From RUG572 sp051884915 (GTDB taxonomy: Bacteria; Verrucomicrobiota; Kiritimatiellia; RFP12; UBA1067): a stretch of 5,317 nucleotides of DNA. The DNA lies in NCBI GenBank assembly GCA_051884915.1, contig JBJEWF010000033.1, positions 1 to 5,317 on the forward strand, written 5' to 3'. A program made the position numbers and the translations under genes. The notes under the pieces are model-generated. The model saw only the letters and a list, made by a program, of their open reading frames with translations. It was not told where the DNA came from and made no database searches. Of this stretch, positions 1-5,317 are shown piece after piece (positions within the stretch are counted from its first letter, which is position 1; each line of letters begins with the position of its first letter).

Positions 1-92
1 GGGCGACGCGACGGCCGCAAGGTCCAAACGCCCGCAACCGCGCCGATCAGCGCGATTGCCGCCACAAGAGATGTCCTGACTGACTTTTTCAT
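1..92 (-). CDS. N-terminus of a secreted or membrane-anchored protein (cut by left edge)
   Basis: The ATG at 92-90 opens a frame that stays open to the window edge, giving 30 complete codons. The peptide begins MKKSVRTS, followed by an uninterrupted hydrophobic stretch (about residues 9-25, ending GVW) and then a basic segment (LRPSRR). This is a signal peptide or a single N-terminal membrane anchor. No clear signal-peptidase site and no lipobox cysteine are visible, so an uncleaved anchor is somewhat more likely. A GGTGGA lies too close to the ATG to be a good ribosome site; a GGA ten bases upstream is the better candidate. It follows the 187-residue gene in the same direction after 114 bases, so it may or may not be in the same transcript. 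The N-terminus resembles that of the HEAT-like gene at 3740-2820 in layout (MK..., RT, hydrophobic run, W, RP, basic). The function is unknown because the mature domain is outside the window. Confidence 0.72.
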   Translation of the reverse strand, partial: MKKSVRTSLVAAIALIGAVAGVWTLRPSRR

Positions 93-142
93 TCCACCAT
101 CATCCGATTCCGACGACCTGCACGTGTCTGTGGATATGCCGC

Positions 143-169
143 AAAACGCCGTCGCTGACAGCCGCGGCG
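143..169 (-). terminator. possible weak intrinsic terminator
   Basis: On the minus strand, CGCCG (169-165) pairs with CGGCG (151-147). Inside that stem, after a 2x2 mismatch, GCT pairs with AGC around a three-base loop. The stem is followed at once by TTTT (146-143). It lies 38 bases past the stop codon of the 187-residue gene and before the next start, where an operon end would be expected. The mismatches and the short T-run make it a weak call; in GC-rich DNA such hairpins also arise by chance. Confidence 0.3.
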
Positions 170-188
170 CACATTTCCCGCGCGCGGC

Positions 189-206
189 CCGGACGCCCCG
201 GTCCGG
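189..206 (-). repeat. perfect inverted repeat directly after a stop codon
   Basis: CCGGAC and GTCCGG (6 bp, perfect) flank a six-base loop. The repeat begins at the base right after the TAG of the 187-residue gene (209-207). No T-run follows in the direction of transcription, so it is not a standard intrinsic terminator. It could stabilise an mRNA 3' end or act together with the second hairpin at 169-147. It may also be chance in GC-rich sequence. Confidence 0.3.
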
Positions 207-770
207 CTACCGCAGCAGCAGCGTCATCGTGCCGCAGGGGCTCTTCCGCAGCCGCGTCCGGAACAGCGGCACCGCGATTTCCCGCTCCTCGCCCGCCGGC
301 GGCAGCTCCGCGATGTCGACGACGCCCTGGGCGATCGTCTTCGGCGTGTCCTTTTCCCCGAGCATCTGCGCCAGCGCGTCGACGGGCGAACTCGCGATGT
401 CCGCATGGCCGACCAGCGCCTTCTCCATGAAGTCGGCCTCCATCTTGAGCGCGTATTTCGCCGTCAGGCGGAGGAACCGGCGGATCTGCTGGACGCTGAC
501 CGGCTCCGTGATCGAGACGGCCACGCCGCAATGGCCGTCGACCTCCTCGCGGAAGACGCACCGCCGCGTCCAGTCCTCCGCCGTGAAGTCGGCCACGCCC
601 TTCTTGAAGACGAACTCGCGCGCCCCGCTCTTGCGCGCGATGCCCGCGCGCGGCCAGATCAGCTCCAGACACCCGACGTTCCGGCTTTTCGGCAGGACCT
701 TGGCGGGCATCCCCCCGATTTCGCACCTGACCAGAAGAAATTCCACCGGACGTTTCGTCTTTTCCGCCAT
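207..770 (-). CDS. hypothetical protein of 187 residues, last clear gene of the sigma-kinase operon
   Basis: I do not recognise the family. The ATG at 770-768 has the best ribosome binding site in the window (AAAGGAG, 7-base spacer), and the gene starts 24 bases after the sigma factor stop, so it is very likely co-transcribed. There is no signal peptide or membrane segment, so the product should be cytoplasmic. The predicted layout has three parts. Residues 8-90 are strand-rich (FLLVRCEIGG, CLELIWPR, CGVAVSITEP). Residues 91-137 form a helical segment (QQIRRFLRLTAKYALKMEADF, then PVDALAQMLG). Residues 147-187 are strand-rich again, ending in a hydrophobic TMTLLLR strand. There are five cysteines (16, 34, 71, 81, 179) but no CxxC pair. 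It is not a recognisable anti-sigma factor, phosphatase or FHA domain. Position suggests a role with the sigma factor or kinase (partner, substrate or target); that is inference. Confidence 0.85.
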   Translation of the reverse strand: MAEKTKRPVEFLLVRCEIGGMPAKVLPKSRNVGCLELIWPRAGIARKSGAREFVFKKGVADFTAEDWTRRCVFREEVDGHCGVAVSITEPVSVQQIRRFLRLTAKYALKMEADFMEKALVGHADIASSPVDALAQMLGEKDTPKTIAQGVVDIAELPPAGEEREIAVPLFRTRLRKSPCGTMTLLLR

Positions 771-777
771 GGTTCCG

Positions 778-784
778 CTCCTTT
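778..784 (-). promoter_or_regulatory. ribosome binding site of the 187-residue gene
   Basis: AAAGGAG on the minus strand, 7 bases before the ATG at 770. It is the only near-consensus Shine-Dalgarno in the window. It fixes the start and suggests that this protein is translated more strongly than its upstream neighbours. Confidence 0.75.
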
Positions 785-794
785 CCGTCCTCGT

Positions 795-1442
795 TCAGCC
801 GTTCTCGCGGCTGGCCAGCTCTTTTCCCACCGCGACGATCCGCCGCTCGATGCGCGTCTTGATCTGGCTCACGGCATTGCGCGAAAGCCCGAATTCGCGC
901 GCGACCTCGGCGATGTCCCGCCCCTCCTGGACATAGGCCCGGTAGACCTTGCGGTCCCGGTCGGACAGCGCGGTGCGCGTCAGGACGTGTTCGACCGCGC
1001 TCGCCAGCACGGCCCGGTGCCAATCCTCGTCCAGCCGGTCGTCCGCGGGTTCGGGGGCCACGAGCGTTTCCCCCAGCGTGCGGCAGCCGTCGGCGTCCGG
1101 ACGCTCCATCTGGGAGTCCAGGGAGACTTTGCGGTCGCTCCCGCGCGCCAGATTCTTCCGGTGGGCCATGTGGACCTCGTTGACGATCATCGTGGCCAGA
1201 TAGGAATGGAAGCGCCCCTTTTCGGGCGTGTACTGCCCCGCGCGCAGGACGTCCACCAGTTTGCCGAGCACCACCATCACGATGTCGTCCGCGTTCTCGG
1301 CCCCGCCCTTGAGAATCGCGAACTGGCGGATGGCGCCCGCGTAGGATTCCCAGAAGCGGACCCATTCGGCGGAGTCGCCGCCCGGGCCGAGATCCTTGAT
1401 CCGGGCGAACATCGTGGCCGACGTGACGGGGAACGCGCTCAT
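795..1442 (-). CDS. ECF-type RNA polymerase sigma factor (sigma-70 family)
   Basis: This 215-residue protein has the two-domain ECF layout. Region 2 (about 26-97) contains W27xxFW, the 2.2 helix with A51-D52-D53-I-V, then K75GRFHSYLATMIVN and HRK (2.3/2.4, melting and -10 recognition). A polar, acidic linker of about 50 residues follows, then region 4 (about 145-205). Its helix-turn-helix, DIAEVAREFGLSRNAVSQIK at 176-195, reads the -35 element. The start at 1442 is favoured over Met11 because the segment TSATMFARIKD before the W..F motif matches the usual N-terminus of PVC-type ECF factors, and because it forms an ATGA overlap with the kinase stop. A GAGGGAG lies 11 bases upstream. Oddity: the usual Q-E after DxV in region 2.2 is M56-V57. 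No anti-sigma factor or zinc-binding motif is nearby, so control may come from the kinase (inference). Its target promoters are unknown. Confidence 0.95.
   Translation of the reverse strand: MSAFPVTSATMFARIKDLGPGGDSAEWVRFWESYAGAIRQFAILKGGAENADDIVMVVLGKLVDVLRAGQYTPEKGRFHSYLATMIVNEVHMAHRKNLARGSDRKVSLDSQMERPDADGCRTLGETLVAPEPADDRLDEDWHRAVLASAVEHVLTRTALSDRDRKVYRAYVQEGRDIAEVAREFGLSRNAVSQIKTRIERRIVAVGKELASRENG
1439..1442 (-). promoter_or_regulatory. ATGA start/stop overlap coupling kinase and sigma factor
   Basis: The kinase TGA (1441-1439) and the sigma ATG (1442-1440) share bases. Such overlaps normally couple translation by stop-restart and keep two proteins in a set ratio. This supports a functional pair. 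That coupling actually occurs is inferred from the arrangement. Confidence 0.8.
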
Positions 1443-2791
1443 GTCTCGGCCAGCTCCCTCAGGCGTTTGACGGCCTCTTCCAGCAGCATCTGGAGCGGGC
1501 GGTTCTCGCCGACGGGCAGATAGGGACTGCCGCCGAACTCGAAATCGTCGAAGGGGGAGCGGTCCGAATCGTCGCCCAGCTCCTCGGCCAGCCGTTCCAG
1601 CTCGCCAATCGCCTTCTCAATCGTCAGCGTGCCCGTCTGCAGCCCGGAGAAGACCGGACGCAGCAGGACATAGGCGTCGTCGCGGGACTGCTCGAACTGC
1701 TCGCGCGAGGGCATCACCACGTTGCCGCGCGCGTCCTCCTTCGGCTCCGCGCGCGCGGCCGCCGGAATCCGCACGACCGCGTCGAAGCAGATCGGCTTGG
1801 GCTGGCCGCCGTACCAGTCGAGCCGCGCCCGCAGACCCCGGCATTCGGCGCGCGCGAGCGCCCAGCCGGTCCCCAGCCCGCCGGCGGCCAGCAGCGCAAC
1901 CGCCAGCAGCAGCCGCGCCAGATGCCGCGCGCGGCGCGCGCGCGCCTTTTCGCGCCAGCGCGCCTCCTCGCCGGCGGCCAGCTGCCGCTCGCAGACCTGC
2001 TCGTGCGCCTGGCGGAACGAATGGCATTCCCGCGCGACCGGATTGGCGTGGAGCAGGGCGGGCAGAATCGGCAGCCAGGCCGGATCGTAGGACTCCAGCA
2101 TGGCGCGCACGTCCGTGCGCGCGTCGCACCAGGTCCCCGTCAGCAGCTTGTAGACGATCACGCCCAGCGCGTACCAGTCGCTCTGGGGCGACGCCGCGAC
2201 CCCCAGTTCAAGCTCCGGGGCCATGTAGCCGAGCGACCCCATCACGGGCCGGCGCCCCTCGCGGATGCCCACCAGGGTCTGGACCGTGTCGACGAGCGTG
2301 TTCTGCCCGCCCGCCGGATCGAAAATCCGCGACACGCCGAAATCCGTCAGCACCGCATGCCCGTCCGGCCCGATCAGGACGTTCTGCAGCTTCAAGTCGC
2401 GGTGGACCACGCCTTTGCCGTGGATGTAGGCCAGGCCGTCGCGCATGTCGTCGTACCAGCGGCCGATCGTCGCCTCGTCCACCTCGCCGTCCGGCACGTC
2501 GGCCAGCGTCTGCGACCGCCCCTCCGGGTTGAGGACCAGATCCATCACGAAATAGGGATGGCCGTCGTCCGTCGTCCCGATGTCCGTCACGCCGACGATC
2601 CGCGGATGCCGCAGCTTCGCCAGCAGCCGCCCCTCCTGCTCGAACCGGCGGCGGACGTCGGCGTCGTCCTTCGGATAGGCGTAGACCTTGATGGCGTGGC
2701 GCGACCCGAGGCGGACGTTTTCCGCCTCGTAGACTTCGCTCATGCCGCCCTTGCCGAGCAGCCGGACGATCTCGTATCCCGGAATCTCCAT
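1439..2791 (-). CDS. transmembrane Ser/Thr protein kinase (PknB-like)
   Basis: This 450-residue protein transfers phosphate from ATP to Ser/Thr. The N-terminal kinase domain (about 5-265, cytoplasmic) has all key residues: Gly-loop L12GKGGMSEVYEA, with Ser18 in place of the third Gly; K35 in AIKVY; alpha-C E53; H130-R131-D132 with K134 and N137; D150-F151-G152; M190APE193; D205 in SDWYALG; and a late Arg (R254). It should be active. The activation segment is about ten residues longer than in PknB, with T165, T169 and T172 as possible autophosphorylation sites. A basic stretch (278-289) precedes one membrane helix (about 291-313). About 137 residues then lie outside the membrane, with C317 and C335 close together and two helical segments (363-403, 430-448). 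There are no PASTA repeats. I chose the ATG at 2791 because MEIPGYEIVRLLGKGG is the normal kinase opening and it clears the preceding gene by 28 bases. A longer frame from 2896 would overlap that gene and add only an Arg/Gly-rich tail. The start has a G-run 7 bases upstream but no real AGGAG. Confidence 0.95.
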   Translation of the reverse strand: MEIPGYEIVRLLGKGGMSEVYEAENVRLGSRHAIKVYAYPKDDADVRRRFEQEGRLLAKLRHPRIVGVTDIGTTDDGHPYFVMDLVLNPEGRSQTLADVPDGEVDEATIGRWYDDMRDGLAYIHGKGVVHRDLKLQNVLIGPDGHAVLTDFGVSRIFDPAGGQNTLVDTVQTLVGIREGRRPVMGSLGYMAPELELGVAASPQSDWYALGVIVYKLLTGTWCDARTDVRAMLESYDPAWLPILPALLHANPVARECHSFRQAHEQVCERQLAAGEEARWREKARARRARHLARLLLAVALLAAGGLGTGWALARAECRGLRARLDWYGGQPKPICFDAVVRIPAAARAEPKEDARGNVVMPSREQFEQSRDDAYVLLRPVFSGLQTGTLTIEKAIGELERLAEELGDDSDRSPFDDFEFGGSPYLPVGENRPLQMLLEEAVKRLRELAET

Positions 2792-2819
2792 GCCCGCGCC
2801 CCCGCCGCCGGAGCCGCCG

Positions 2820-3740
2820 TCACGACGGCGTCGCCGGCGCATTCTTCTGACTGCCCGTCTCGTCCGGCTCCAGCGGCCCGTAGAAATAGTCGTCATCCGG
2901 ATCGTCCGGATTCGCCTTGAGCCATTTTTCGATGTCGGAGACGGTCGCGACGTCGGTTTCGGTGTAGATCTCGATCTGCTCCCGGATCACCGCCTGTGCC
3001 GACGGCGTGCCGTTCTTCAGAATGTCGATGAGCGTCTCCGCGATGAGCGAGTTGCGCATGTCGCTGATGGAGGTGAAGATGGTGTCGAGCGCGTCCGCGT
3101 CGTTGATCGCGCGCGCCGCCGCCTTGATCAGCTCGGCCCGGTCGTAGTCGCCGAACTTGGGGTCCTCCAGGGCGATCTGGTACTGCTCGACCGACATCTG
3201 CCGCACCTCCTCGCTCGCGTCGGCAATCGCGTCGATGATCTCCGGCAGCGCCTTCACGCCGAACCAGCCGCACGCCTCGACGGCGCAGATGCGGACGGAT
3301 TCGGGCACGACCGAATTCACGTCGCGGCCGTGCGCGCGCGCGTCCGCGACCGTGTCGCGGATCTTCTCGATGACGATGACGAGGGCGTTCAGGTCCTCCT
3401 TGTCCAGCGCGTCCTGAACCTCCTTGAGGACCTGCCGGCAGAATTCGGACAGTTTCCCCTCCTCCTCGCCGCTCAGGCCCAGATCCGGCTTGATCCGCGT
3501 GCCGGCGTCCAGCTTGACCTGCCATTTCTTCCGCCGGCCGTCGCGCGAAGCCTGCCGCTGCCGCTCCCGTTCCGCCGGCCGCCGCGACGTGGACAGCACG
3601 TCGCTGATCCCCGGGCCGCGCGCCTTGGCGGCCTTGTCCGCCCGGGCGGCGGGACGCATGAACAGCCAGCCCGCGCCGACCAGGACGGCAACCGCCAGAG
3701 CCGACAGCGCCAGGACGGCCTTTGTTCTCCAGTTCTTCAT
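2820..3740 (-). CDS. membrane-anchored HEAT-like repeat protein
   Basis: This is a 306-residue protein. Residues 1-6 are basic, 7-28 form one hydrophobic helix (an anchor or uncleaved signal), and 29-72 are a disordered, strongly basic linker. A helical domain follows (about 90-258). Its clearest HEAT-type units are E147SVRICAVEACGWFG and A171IADASEEVRQMSVEQY, each with the VR..A..A pattern of a helical hairpin. The tail (278-295) is acidic and Asp/Pro/Tyr-rich (PDDPDDDYFYGPLE). HEAT/ARM-type repeats are protein-binding scaffolds; no catalytic motif is visible. With a typical N-in topology the helical domain would be outside the cytoplasm, on the same side as the kinase's C-terminal domain, so it could be a sensor partner (inference). 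AAAGGG 4 bases and AAGAAGGG 12 bases before the ATG are the candidate ribosome sites. It starts 40 bases after the Ig-like gene and ends 28 bases before the kinase. The anchor and gene are certain; the repeat family is likely but divergent. Confidence 0.85.
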   Translation of the reverse strand: MKNWRTKAVLALSALAVAVLVGAGWLFMRPAARADKAAKARGPGISDVLSTSRRPAERERQRQASRDGRRKKWQVKLDAGTRIKPDLGLSGEEEGKLSEFCRQVLKEVQDALDKEDLNALVIVIEKIRDTVADARAHGRDVNSVVPESVRICAVEACGWFGVKALPEIIDAIADASEEVRQMSVEQYQIALEDPKFGDYDRAELIKAAARAINDADALDTIFTSISDMRNSLIAETLIDILKNGTPSAQAVIREQIEIYTETDVATVSDIEKWLKANPDDPDDDYFYGPLEPDETGSQKNAPATPS

Positions 3741-3763
3741 TCTGCCCTTTCGCCCTTCTTTCC

Positions 3764-3780
3764 GGTTCCGCCGCGGGACC
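3764..3780 (-). repeat. imperfect hairpin directly after the Ig-like gene stop
   Basis: On the minus strand, GGTCCCG and CGGAACC pair with one C/A mismatch around a three-base loop. The hairpin starts at the base after the TGA (3783-3781). It is followed by a purine-rich stretch that holds the next gene's ribosome site, not by a T-run, so it is not a terminator. It could mark an mRNA processing or stability site that lowers expression of the signalling genes relative to the surface protein, or it may be chance. Confidence 0.25.
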
Positions 3781-5317
3781 TCACTCGAAACTGACGGGAT
3801 TCGACTGCACGTAGGTGAAGGTCTTCTCCGCGCCGGCGTCGTCCTCGTAGACGCCGACGGCCGTGCTCAGGAAGAAACCGCGCATCAGCGCGGCCTCCGC
3901 CTGGACGGCGATGCCCTCGAAACTGTATTTCCTGGCCACGTGCGACTGCACCTCCCGGTCCGTGTCCCAATTCACCTGCGACGCGTAGTCGTAGTAGGCC
4001 GTGAAGCTGCCCTTGAAGATGCCGGTGGCCTGCGTGAAGGCAAAGGCGAGCGCCGCGTCGTTCGCGCCCTCGTACGTCCACTCGCCGTCGACCTGGACGG
4101 GGGTCGTCGCCGCGCCCTGGTCCACGACGAACCGCGAACCCGACACGCTCACCGTCAGCTCCGCCAGACAGGCGAGATCGGCGGCCTCCGCCTCCTCCAG
4201 GGAGGTCGTCGCCTTTCCGTCCTCGATCTCCCTGATCGTGGCCCAGTACGTGGGCAGCTCGGCATTGAACGCCAGCGTCCCGTAGTAGTCGGACAGCGCG
4301 CCCAGCCGGTTGTACCAGGCGCCGGTGACGGAGAGGGTCCGGTCGAACCCCGCGCCGTATTCCATCGACGCGTCGGACGCCTTCGACACCCAGGTGAAAT
4401 CGTCGCCGTCGATCTCGCCCGGCGCGTCCGCCCCGTCGCCGCGCGAAAAGCGCAGAACGCCGAACACGCACCCGCCCTTGTAGCCGCTCGGCGCCAGATA
4501 GAGGACGGCGCTCGCCGATTCGCCGTCCACGAGCAGCGGCGCCGTCAGCGAAACCGCCGTCCCGTCCGGCAGCTTGCCGGTCGCCTTCACGTTCGCCGAT
4601 TTGTCGACCGTGAGCGACAGATACCCGTAGCCCGCCTCGTCGCAGCCGAGCGAGACCGTGTAGACGCCGGCGTAGGTCAGGGCCTGCGCCAGGCGCGCCG
4701 CGTCCTTGCCCGCCGTCGGGCGCAGGTCGAGCGCGACCGGGCTCTCCTCGCCCATCTCGCCCGCGGCCGCCTCCCCGGAGACGCGCAGCACGACCGGCTG
4801 CGTCGCCGTGCCCGCCTTGGCCGTCGCCACCACCTGCAGGTTCGTGCCGTCCGCGCCGAACGTGCTCGACGAATCGAAGGACGTGGCCGAGAACGCCCAC
4901 GACGCGCCCGCCAGCAGGACCTTGCCGCTGATGCGGCCGCCCGCCGCCACGGTCAGCGTCGCGGAGCCGCAGTCCGTCTCGCCGACCGCCGTGCCCGCGA
5001 ACGTGGCCACCACGGACGCCGGCAGCGGCAGGACGGTGAACGTCGAACTGGCCTTGGACTTGCCTTTCGTGAAAATCGCGGTGTAGCTGCCCGCCTTGCT
5101 CGGCACGCCGGAAATCACCCCGTTGGCGAACTTCAGCCCAGTCGGAAGGCCCGACACCGCGCAGCCCGCGAACGCCTCGGAGGCGATCTCGACCGCCACG
5201 CCCACCATCTCGGTCGGATAGGCGTCCTCGACGGGAATGTCGGGCGAGACGAAATTGTTCACCTTGACCACCAGCGTCGTCGTCGTCGCGTAGCCGGAGG
5301 CGTTGACCGCCTTGATC
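3781..5317 (-). CDS. large Ig-like (He_PIG-type) secreted or surface protein, C-terminal part
   Basis: The frame is open to the right edge, so the start is missing; 511 complete codons are visible. Residue numbers here count from the first full codon. Residues 1-22 (IKAVNASGYATTTT...) look like the last strand of one Ig-like repeat. About 23-95 is a complete putative-Ig domain with the hallmark SGLPTGL (55-61) and GVISGVPSKAGSYTA (66-80). After this come strand-rich, Gly/Ala-rich modules. Module one runs about 105-145 (FAG...LTV...GGRISGK). Module two runs about 215-290 (YAGVYTVSL, GYGYLSLTVD, TGKLPDGTAVSLTAPLL). The last section (about 325-511) contains ATGIFKGSFTAYYDY, ARKYSFEGIAVQ and RGFFLS, and ends in FTYVQSNPVSFE. 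There is no LPXTG, PEP-CTERM, autotransporter barrel or other recognised sorting signal at the C-terminus. An extracellular or outer-surface structural, binding or adhesin role is inferred from the domain type. It is the first visible gene of the operon, 40 bases before the HEAT-like gene. The GTG at 5271 is internal, not a start. Confidence 0.9.
   Translation of the reverse strand, partial: IKAVNASGYATTTTLVVKVNNFVSPDIPVEDAYPTEMVGVAVEIASEAFAGCAVSGLPTGLKFANGVISGVPSKAGSYTAIFTKGKSKASSTFTVLPLPASVVATFAGTAVGETDCGSATLTVAAGGRISGKVLLAGASWAFSATSFDSSSTFGADGTNLQVVATAKAGTATQPVVLRVSGEAAAGEMGEESPVALDLRPTAGKDAARLAQALTYAGVYTVSLGCDEAGYGYLSLTVDKSANVKATGKLPDGTAVSLTAPLLVDGESASAVLYLAPSGYKGGCVFGVLRFSRGDGADAPGEIDGDDFTWVSKASDASMEYGAGFDRTLSVTGAWYNRLGALSDYYGTLAFNAELPTYWATIREIEDGKATTSLEEAEAADLACLAELTVSVSGSRFVVDQGAATTPVQVDGEWTYEGANDAALAFAFTQATGIFKGSFTAYYDYASQVNWDTDREVQSHVARKYSFEGIAVQAEAALMRGFFLSTAVGVYEDDAGAEKTFTYVQSNPVSFE

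Larger units (their letters stand above)
207..5317 (-). other. probable operon: Ig-like protein, HEAT-like protein, Ser/Thr kinase, sigma factor, unknown protein
   Basis: Five genes lie on one strand with gaps of 40, 28, -4 and 24 bases. There is no T-rich terminator or room for a separate promoter between them. The promoter must lie beyond the right edge. The candidate downstream end is the hairpin region at 143-206. Co-transcription is inferred from spacing. Confidence 0.72.

Noticed and set aside
157..178. ECF-style promoter (GGAAAT then GTC) before the left-edge gene, possibly an autoregulatory site
   Set aside because: The spacer is only 13 bases, shorter than normal for ECF promoters, and the sequence overlaps the second hairpin. 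There is no second copy for comparison.
100..1365. Long minus-strand open frame crossing the unknown and sigma genes
   Set aside because: It runs out of frame through two well-supported genes and its product is low-complexity Arg/Gly/Ala, typical of a GC-rich shadow frame.
405..1523. Long plus-strand frame opposite the sigma factor
   Set aside because: It is antisense to recognised genes, has no domain and no ribosome site, and has Arg/Asp/His-rich shadow composition.
2792..2896. A longer kinase start at 2896 adding 35 residues
   Set aside because: It overlaps the coding end of the HEAT-like gene and adds only an Arg/Gly-rich tail. MEIPGYEIVRLLGKGG at 2791 is the usual kinase opening.
1922..2920. 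Long plus-strand frame opposite the kinase
   Set aside because: It is a mirror frame of conserved kinase codons with no recognisable motif.
2742..3794. Long plus-strand frame opposite the HEAT-like gene
   Set aside because: It is antisense to a gene with a clear anchor and HEAT-like units. Its own product is Arg/Leu/Asp-rich with no domain.
3737..4900. Long minus-strand frame inside the Ig-like gene
   Set aside because: It is a frame-shifted reading of the Ig-like gene with Gly/Arg-rich low complexity.
5269..5271. GTG as the start of the Ig-like protein
   Set aside because: The frame continues upstream without a stop to the window edge, and the upstream residues read as the end of another Ig-like repeat. 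There is no ribosome site.
5275..5286. Run of CGT triplets near the right edge as a phase-variable repeat
   Set aside because: There are only four copies, and they encode a Thr run that is ordinary for the end of a secreted Ig-like repeat.
1..5317. tRNA, rRNA, CRISPR array, insertion sequence, riboswitch or anti-sigma gene
   Set aside because: I read both strands and saw no cloverleaf, repeat-spacer array, transposase motif, paired terminal repeats or zinc-binding anti-sigma motif. Nearly all the sequence is accounted for by coding genes.

Overview
The window is GC-rich DNA with every supported gene on the minus strand, so transcription runs from the right edge (5317) to the left edge (1). 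The gene style points to the PVC group of bacteria, most likely Verrucomicrobiota/Kiritimatiellota or a relative. The signs are an ECF-type sigma factor with the N-terminal pattern common in that group, a membrane Ser/Thr kinase coupled to it, a membrane-anchored HEAT-like protein, and a large secreted protein with putative-Ig (He_PIG-like) domains. This assignment is inferred from family style; there is no rRNA or marker gene in the window.

Layout in transcription order: (1) 5317-3781, the C-terminal 511 residues of a large Ig-like extracytoplasmic protein whose start lies beyond the right edge; (2) 3740-2820, a 306-residue protein with one N-terminal membrane anchor and HEAT-like helical repeats; (3) 2791-1439, a 450-residue Ser/Thr protein kinase with one central transmembrane helix and a C-terminal extracytoplasmic domain; (4) 1442-795, a 215-residue ECF-type sigma factor whose ATG overlaps the kinase TGA (ATGA); (5) 770-207, a 187-residue protein I do not recognise; (6) after a 114-base gap holding two small hairpins, 92-1, the first 30 codons of another gene encoding a signal peptide or membrane anchor.

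Genes 1-5 are separated by 40, 28, -4 and 24 bases and look like one operon. The cytoplasmic kinase domain is predicted to be active because all key residues are present. It sits next to the sigma factor, and no anti-sigma factor is visible. The working hypothesis is an envelope-to-transcription signalling unit: a surface or periplasmic event is sensed through the kinase's outer domain, perhaps with the HEAT-like and Ig-like proteins, and passed to the sigma factor by phosphorylation. The kinase and sigma identities are seen directly in the sequence. The signalling link is inference, supported by known kinase-controlled ECF sigma factors in other bacteria. There is no tRNA, rRNA, CRISPR array, insertion sequence or long non-coding stretch in the window.
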